From NCBI GenBank assembly GCA_000729835.1, contig JFHB01000052.1, forward strand, positions 102,323-166,322: a stretch of DNA of 64,000 nt, written 5' to 3'. Numbering within the stretch: the first letter of the stretch is position 1; the number at the start of each line of letters is the position of its first letter. Of the stretch, positions 57,778-64,000 are shown piece by piece. The notes beneath the pieces are model-generated. The model was given only the letters and a program-made list of their open reading frames with translations, had not been told where the DNA came from and did not search any database. This DNA comes from Atkinsonella hypoxylon (lineage: Eukaryota > Ascomycota > Sordariomycetes > Hypocreales > Clavicipitaceae). The position numbers and the translations under genes were made by a program.

Positions 57778-60037
57778 GGCAACTTTAACAGACGCTAATA
57801 GACGTAAAGACAACTTGGATCGATTGGTTCTCGTGCCGGTAGGCGACGTGAATAGATCGAACTTTCAGGACGAGCTGTATAAAGGTAATTTGAAGGCCAT
57901 GTTCGTAACACGTGAAAAAAAAGGGGTCTGTAATTTAGAGAGATCTACTCGCGACGTGCCCCACTATTTTGGGGACCATTAATTTCCCACCGGAGATTTC
58001 AAATGCACCACTAGATCTAGCCGAATCAGGAAGGGACCCTGCCCACCCATTTTTGGTGAGGAAGTACCTCTAATGTTTCTCTTGGAGCTATATAGCTACC
58101 TAGGTATTCCGTAGGCATTACCACTTCATCAAGCTACAATGTGCCTTCTACTGTACCAACCACTCCCATTACATTCTTTCTATATACTGCGATTTCAGCC
58201 CAAACGCCAGCTTCAATTTCCGCCTCTTCTCCTCCAAGGACCCCGGCACCGTTTCTCCCAGCTCCCGCAAAATCGCTGCCGCCCTTTGTTCTATCAACAC
58301 TCAACATGTCAGCTCTTGCTTCCAGATTCTCATAGTATCACCCATGCGTCGCCTGTATCTCATCTTACCGTCGCACTGCTCCAGGTCCGCCAACGTAGCG
58401 GGGCAACCCGCCACCTCCTCCCCCGTCGAACTGTTGACCATCGGCATCAACATCATCCCCCCGGTCTTTACCACGTGATTTGCTAATCGCGCTTGCATAC
58501 TCCTATCCTCGTCGTATAGTCCCTCTTCGCTGTCTCTGCCGATCAAGTAGATTAATTACTTCAAGCCACACAGATGTTCGCGTGCCGCGTGGATGGTACC
58601 CTTAGGGATCTATCAAAGAATAAAAGAGAGATAATGGGCTCTTGACTAACAAAGGATAAAATAGAGAGAGAGAATTAACAGAAGAAGCGAAGAGCTATAT
58701 ATATCCTTTCCATCTTGCCTTGACGCCTAAGGTAGCACAGAGAGTTGTCGAGGCTAGTCCTACACCTCACCCTGTTGACAATTTAACTGAGACTTCACCT
58801 ACACCGCCTCCGGCGCTCCGCCCTACCCCCCCCCCCCAACCCCTTTTTGATATCAACGGAATCGACGAACTTAACGAATTCTTAACGATCTTAACGCTGG
58901 GTTTAATGACAAATAGGCCCTCTACATTATAACACTTTTATAAGGCTTGCCTATGGTAGCGCAGAGAGTTGCCGAGGTTAGTTACTGAGGCAAGGATTAT
59001 GCACAGCCCGGTTTCATCTAACTAGGTCCCGTGTTAGAGTCTCACACCCTTGCTAGTATCCTATCCTTGTCTGCTACACCTAGTTGTTGCGCTGATGGAA
59101 GCTGTTGAAGCTAAGATAGGCGAGCGGCGTGTGAGCCACCTGTCCTAGCTACGAGCCACCCTAATTGAGTATAGCTCGGTGGGTCCTTGTACTTAGCTGG
59201 AATTTACTAGATAATTCGTTCTTCTGCGTGAATCACCGCCTAGCATTAATATAGACCTAACTGCTAATTATGCCTAATTCTAGCTAATTAGAGCCCGTTA
59301 AGCAATTAATAGGAACACGTGCCACGCCCCGCGCTATACCCAATTAGGGTGGCCCGTAGCTAGGACAGGTGGCTCACACTATCTTAACTACAGATAGATC
59401 ATTAGGCATAATTATTCCCAGTGGGGCAGGCTCCCTAGAGGGGGCTAGCTCGTACCCGACACACCTGCTGTGCTAGCTTCCATCATCATCATCAGCATCA
59501 TTGATAGAAGTCATCAATTTCATCACGTTCAACATCAAATTTATCAATTTCAAGACCTTCGGCATCAATTTCATCAACTCAATAATGTTCAACACAACCA
59601 CAAAATCTTCAAATCGTTAAATTCGTCAAATTCAACGGATTTAGCCACTTCAACGAGGCCTCGGACCCCCGAGGGCACTAAATTGCCTCGAAATTTAGGC
59701 TTCAATACATCCCGATCGATACCTGCGGGGACGGGCCCAATTACCCCTGCTGACCTGTATGTAGTTGCTACCTCGGACAAGAAAGAATGTCGAGCGAGCC
59801 GCGCGGCTATCACGTGTGGATCCCGTGAATCTCGCGCTTCATCCAGCTAGCTTGCATTCACACTCCTTCTTGCGGAACGTCCTACAAAACCCAGCCTGGC
59901 GGCTAACGGTTGGCTGACCTTTTTCATTTGCGAAACCAGCCTCGCAGCATGACACGGCGTCGCCAAATCGTGCTACATATGGATACCTGTCCTGGCGTAC
60001 ATTAAGGTGGGTGGTGACCACGACCTGGGCCGCGGCC
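57778..60037. other. Repeat-rich region
   Basis: No complete gene. It contains a direct repeat (GGTAGC.CAGAGAGTTG.CGAGG) at about 58731 and 58955, a C-run at about 58828, a MITE at 59129-59379, and a degenerate CATCAATTTCATCA-type tandem at about 59500-59600. A minus-strand frame at 58301-58546 contains NSSTGEEVAGCPATLADLEQ and may be a remnant of a small fungal conserved protein. Confidence 0.4.
59129..59379. mobile_element. MITE with about 45-bp terminal inverted repeats
   Basis: GTGTGAGCCACCTGTCCTAG at the left and its reverse complement CTAGGACAGGTGGCTCACAC at the right are perfect over 20 bp. Similarity continues inward through CTACGAGCCACCCTAATTG with few differences. Outside, GCTAAGATA and TATCTTAAC are also complementary, so the repeats may extend further with a 9-bp insertion on the left. 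Confidence 0.72.
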
Positions 60038-61457
60038 ATGGCCCTCGTCCGTCGCTCTTCACCACCACCGTCGCCCATGGACGATGAACAAACTCGAAAA
60101 CGACGGGCCAAACACATCTCGCAAATCGATCATCCCGCAAAAAAACGCAAATCAACCAGCACTCGAGTTGTTGGCACGCCATTCTCTCCAGCCTTCTACG
60201 ACGAGCTGACGGAGATACCATTAACTCCCAATATCCTCCTCGAGTTAGATAGGAGAAACGATATACGAGCAAAGATCGCAAAGCATAGCTATTATTCGGG
60301 ATCGCGGCCCAAGGACCTTTCTCGTTTTTCTAGACGCGGTGGCCCAGACCTGCAACATCTTAGACAAGTATGACTGCACGGACTCTTTATTTCTATGGCC
60401 AACTGACGTATATAAGTTTGCAAGCAAGACACAAAGCCATTCAGCAATGGGAAATACTCGATCATATTCTCGGAGTCGGCGAACGTTGTCCACGTTTACC
60501 TCAAGACGTGGCTCCTCCAGATACGGAAAAGAGTTCGAACAACACCTTCGAGACCACGGCATATATATGAATAATCGCAAATCTCAACCGTTAAACTTAG
60601 ATAAGGCGAGGATAAAACTAGAAAAGAGTCGTGCATCCTTGTCGCCGTCTCAGTTTTCACAAGAACAATTTAAGGCATTTCGAAGGAAGAATGAAGATGT
60701 TGTATTCGAATCTGATGTAATAGCTGACGTTTTTCCTATTATATATGGGAATAGTTGCATCCTCAGTAAGCAGAATGTACTGTTCACTGAACTTTTACCT
60801 CTTACCAACAGCAATGCGGTAAGACCGAAGCCAGATCATTTTGATGGATCGGAACTTGCAGACTTCGACATTAGGGTAAGAAACAACAATGAAATTGAAA
60901 ACAAAGTTATTCCTACAAAGCATCCTAGCCTCCCAGTGGCAGCAAATCTTTTTATGGAGGCTAAGGGGCCTAATGGCAATGCATTAATTGCACAAAGGCA
61001 GGCATGCTACGATGGTGCATACGGAGCACGTGCAATGCATACTTTACAAAACTATGGGAATGCTCAGCTAGTGTATGATGGCAACGCTTACGCCTGGAGC
61101 TCGACATATCATCCTGCTACTGGCACCCTCCAGTTGTATGCTCATCATCTCACGGCTCCGATTGACGCTAGCAGTAATCCCGAATACCACATGACGCAAG
61201 TGGACACTTGGGGTATGACAGGAAATATCGATACATTTCGACGCGGAGCTACAGCCTTTCGAAATGCTAGGGATATGGCAAGGAGCCAACGGGATCAATT
61301 TATTCAAGCTGCGAATTCGCATCACGCTGGTAAAGGGGTCCAAGAGAGTGACGAAAATTGGCAAGATGCTCATGATTCCCTTCAAGGACAAATTGCTGCT
61401 GCCTGTGATAGTGATTTGGACGAACTGGAGGCGCACGACGCTTTGCAGAGCTCATAG
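60038..61457 (+). CDS. Multicopy-type fungal protein with PD-(D/E)XK-like features
   Basis: Exons approximately join(60038..60367, 60429..61457) give 452 aa. The acceptor could also be at 60417. The N-terminal exon is basic (AKKRKSTSTR, nuclear-type) and has FYDELTEIPLTPNILLELDRR and RRGGPDLQHLR. Exon 2 has FEQHLRDHGIYMNN, SPSQFSQEQFKAFRR, then KPDHFDGSELADFD, FMEAKGPNGNALIAQRQACY and a C-terminal MTQVDTWGMTGNIDTFRRGATAFRNARD. From memory of fungal genomes this belongs to a large family of uncharacterised proteins often found in repeat-rich regions. PDHFDG followed by EAKG resembles a PD-(D/E)XK nuclease core, but that is inference. Joining the two exons matters: neither alone contains the whole conserved region. 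Confidence 0.68.
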
Positions 61458-62837
61458 ACTGCTCACAGACGACAATGAGCTAAACCCTAGCCAGGTATCG
61501 ACGGTACTGGGGACGGAAAAGGAAACCATCAGTTGACCAAAGATAGTGAAAGTGCAGGGCCTGTAATTAGTGAATAAACGGGAGAACCTTTGCATGGCAA
61601 CGGCCATCGAGAAACAAATTGTGTCCAACAAATCTTGAACCGCGGCCAGATTTCCTGGAGCAGCAGAGGCTCGCTTCTGACCTACTTTACAATGTGCTTC
61701 CTGCCGATACGCGGCCGTTCAAGTCCCGAGGTTTCTTGGCCGGCCCAAGGGATAGAGTTTCTCGTAGGCCACCCACATAGGATATACCACGACATCTCAG
61801 TTGCTCTAGGGGCTGACCCGCTAACCTGTTGACAGCGATACCGCCAGAATCAGCCTCGTGTGTGACTACCGGTTCAAAATATCGTCACAGCTACTGCATC
61901 ACTACCAAGGTCTTTTACCGCAAATATTCCCGGTTGGACGACAACGTGAATCGATGGGCCGATGCTCTCCATCACTATATTTGTCATGATACGTGAATAC
62001 TGCCACGCCACTACATCATGCCACTGCTAGGTCTCGACAAGTTGCTAGGACGATCTTATGGTCTGAGCAATCCGTGGACAGCGGCGCAGGGTCTTCTATG
62101 GCCGCGTCTTTTCCGTATCGCGGCTGCAGAAACGCACTTCATCACTGTTCGACCCTCAACGTTGAAGGAGACACTATTTCCGGTCGCCGCAGTTTATGCG
62201 CCGCAGCACAGAAATACGTACATTGTAGGGGGCTACAGCATTAGTTATCTGGCATGTCATGAACATATATGCAACAGGTGACATGGCATACGAATATGAC
62301 CGACTCGTAGGATTTCAACGAACATCTACATACCGTCGAATAAACATCCAGACCACTTCCGCCGGGTACTCAACAGGCTCAAACCGTTCAGTGCTTGCCA
62401 GAAAGCTCTTGACGACCTGTATCAAGCTGTCAAATAGGACAGTGAGGTTATAATAACACGCTTAACCTTGTTTGCGGCTGGAGACTTTAAGAATCCTAAG
62501 CTCACGCAGTACGCAAAGAGCACGTTGCGCATCAAGGAGCTTCAAATTCGCATAATCTTACAGGGCCTACCAGATAAACCGCGAGATATATCCGCATTTA
62601 ATGATAGAACCGTGCAGCAACTAGGTATTACAGACTGGCAACGTCGACGGCTCTTAGTGCGGTCGCCAGAAGGAGGTCTTAACGGACATGCAATTAGTCT
62701 CTTGCACGATCCTACTGCGCGGCTGCGGCCATTCAGTCTCGTAGGCCGCGATGCCAGCGCCGGGGTTGACCGACCATAATGTTATTAGCTTTCTCGGTGA
62801 TCTTCCCGGTTCAGGCGCTGAAGAAGATGTGAACGAC
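61458..62837 (+). pseudogene. Coding-like, apparently decayed sequence
   Basis: Several short open frames in different phases look coding-like but are interrupted: ITTKVFYRKYSRLDDNVNRW near 61.9 kb, PLLGLDKLLGRSYGLSNPWT near 62.03 kb and KSTLRIKELQIRIILQGLPD near 62.54 kb. No family recognised. It may be one gene broken by frameshifts and stops, or unspliced exons of an unrecognised gene. Confidence 0.3.
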
Positions 62838-63851
62838 TTAACATCCTTTCTGGGTCAGCAAAGCAAGCTTCCACGGCATGCTGTTATAGTCACCGCCAGC
62901 CTTGGGGTCCACGCCCTGGTACAGGTACTTCATTCCGCACGGGCTGATAGTCAAAGTCTGGTCAACGTTGGTGCGAACGGCTCCTCCATGGCTTATGCTT
63001 CTAGTCCATGCACAGCCAGAGAACTTGACATTATGGAAGCCAGCGAACGGGTTCTGCTCCGTGTTGGCCAGGGGCTTCCACTGGCCGGACAGGCTGTTGG
63101 AGATCCACGATCTGTAGTAACGGGCTCCGCCCCTGTCGATGGCTTCAACAAGGAGGAGGTAGGCGCCACCGACATTATACACATTGCAAGCCTCAAATAG
63201 AGCATATCTTGAGTCCTCCAAAGCAATGACAGGCTCGCTCATACCGTGGGGAAAGTTGGCGACCGAGGTCTGAGAGCGATACAAGTGGCCGTTGTCGTCA
63301 GATGAGAATAGATGGCAGTTTGCCCTGTCGCAAATAACCCACATGTCCACCCAGTGACCATTGCCGATGTGGTTCCTGATGGTGGCAGGCATGCCGTTAT
63401 AGAAGTTTCTAGGGGCAGTCCATCCGGCAGGGTTGTTGATATCACGGTTGGTAGAGTACGCTGCATTTCCGTTCTGGTAAACCAGGTACCAGAGCGTCTG
63501 CGGCGCAAAGTAAAAGACCTCGGGGGCAGCGCGATAGCCCCTCCCAATCGGTGTCTGATCGAGGTAATGGAACGTCGCTTTTTGTGCCTTAGACCAGTTG
63601 GTGAAGCTCAAGTACACCATGTTGTATCCAGAGTGTTGGGCAGTGCTGGCAAAGACATGGTACTTGCCACCATGAAAAACAACTGAGGGATCCTTGATTG
63701 CGACAATGTTACGTCCATCGTTTTTTGGTGCGATGAGCGGCCGGGTAGATGTCCAGGAGAATCTTCTGGGGAGATTGGCTCTAGGAAGGACCGAGGTAGA
63801 AATGACACTGGCAGTGGAAACGCCAACCCACGCCAAGGAAAGGAACTTCAT
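62838..63851 (-). CDS. GH62 alpha-L-arabinofuranosidase, secreted
   Basis: Single-exon, 337-aa protein starting at the ATG at 63851 (MKFLSLAWVGVSTASVIS signal peptide). The GH62 catalytic domain follows directly, without a carbohydrate-binding module: FSWTSTRPLIAPKNDG, AIKDPSVVFHGGKYHVFAST (catalytic-base Asp in KDPS), NMVYLSFTNWSKA, FYFAPQTLWYLVYQ, HWVDMWVICD, MSEPVIALEDSRYALFEAC and KYLYQGVDPKAGGDYNSMPW. These five-bladed propeller enzymes remove arabinose side chains from arabinoxylan outside the cell. With the GH3 and GH28 genes in this window it supports growth on plant cell walls. Length is normal for a GH62 without a binding domain. Confidence 0.93.
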   Translation of the reverse strand: MKFLSLAWVGVSTASVISTSVLPRANLPRRFSWTSTRPLIAPKNDGRNIVAIKDPSVVFHGGKYHVFASTAQHSGYNMVYLSFTNWSKAQKATFHYLDQTPIGRGYRAAPEVFYFAPQTLWYLVYQNGNAAYSTNRDINNPAGWTAPRNFYNGMPATIRNHIGNGHWVDMWVICDRANCHLFSSDDNGHLYRSQTSVANFPHGMSEPVIALEDSRYALFEACNVYNVGGAYLLLVEAIDRGGARYYRSWISNSLSGQWKPLANTEQNPFAGFHNVKFSGCAWTRSISHGGAVRTNVDQTLTISPCGMKYLYQGVDPKAGGDYNSMPWKLALLTQKGC

Positions 63852-64000
63852 GATACAAAAAGAGATCAAGGTTTTACTCTGAGTGCAACGAGGGAAATGG
63901 GATATAGATGAAACCTCGACGCTCTGCTAGAGACGACTTACTTGATTCCGAATCTGGGACTTGGAGAGCCTTTGACTATCTTGTAGTAAAATTTCTAGGG

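Overview
The window is nuclear DNA of a filamentous ascomycete (Pezizomycotina, most likely a Sordariomycete). Genes carry many short introns (about 45-110 nt, GT...AG, CTAAC/CTGAC-like branch sites). The gene set is typically fungal: UstYa/DUF3328 proteins, ERG24, squalene epoxidase, FIT/Scs3, GH28, GH3 and GH62 enzymes. Repeats show the C-to-T/G-to-A decay and in-frame TAA/TAG codons expected from RIP. All exon structures below were rebuilt by hand from splice signals, reading phase and family conservation.

Left part (1-13.2 kb): a candidate secondary-metabolite locus. A partial multi-pass membrane protein runs in from the left edge. It is followed by five UstYa-family (DUF3328) genes, an acyltransferase-3 family membrane protein, and a ToxE-like 'bANK' regulator (bZIP basic region plus ankyrin repeats, no leucine zipper). 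Four UstYa proteins keep both the HxxHC and DHC motifs; the third has lost every motif histidine. UstYa proteins act in oxidative tailoring and cyclisation of fungal peptides (ustiloxin-, phomopsin-, cyclochlorotine-type pathways). No peptide precursor, NRPS or PKS is visible, so the scaffold gene may lie beyond position 1 or be too short to see. The regulator is separated from the UstYa genes by about 2 kb of transposon remnants: two inverted copies of a roughly 480-bp TA-flanked MITE around a RIP-decayed Fot1/pogo-like sequence.

Middle (16-48.8 kb): ordinary chromosomal genes with long non-coding gaps. In order: GH28 exopolygalacturonase, a short-chain dehydrogenase, a small secreted protein, a Ste20/GCK-like kinase with three LIDLD motifs in its tail, GH3 beta-glucosidase, C-14 sterol reductase (ERG24), an Atg27/mannose-6-phosphate-receptor-like protein, a Myb/SANT-like protein, Ap4A phosphorylase, a FIT/Scs3 protein and a PGAP4-like membrane glycosyltransferase.

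Right part (48.8-64 kb): gene-poor and repeat-rich. It holds a secreted alpha/beta hydrolase, a squalene epoxidase whose natural-looking start is followed by an in-frame stop, several MITE-like inverted repeats, a multicopy-type fungal protein with PD-(D/E)XK-like features, decayed coding-like sequence, and a GH62 arabinofuranosidase. GH28, GH3 and GH62 together suggest a plant-associated or plant-litter-degrading lifestyle.
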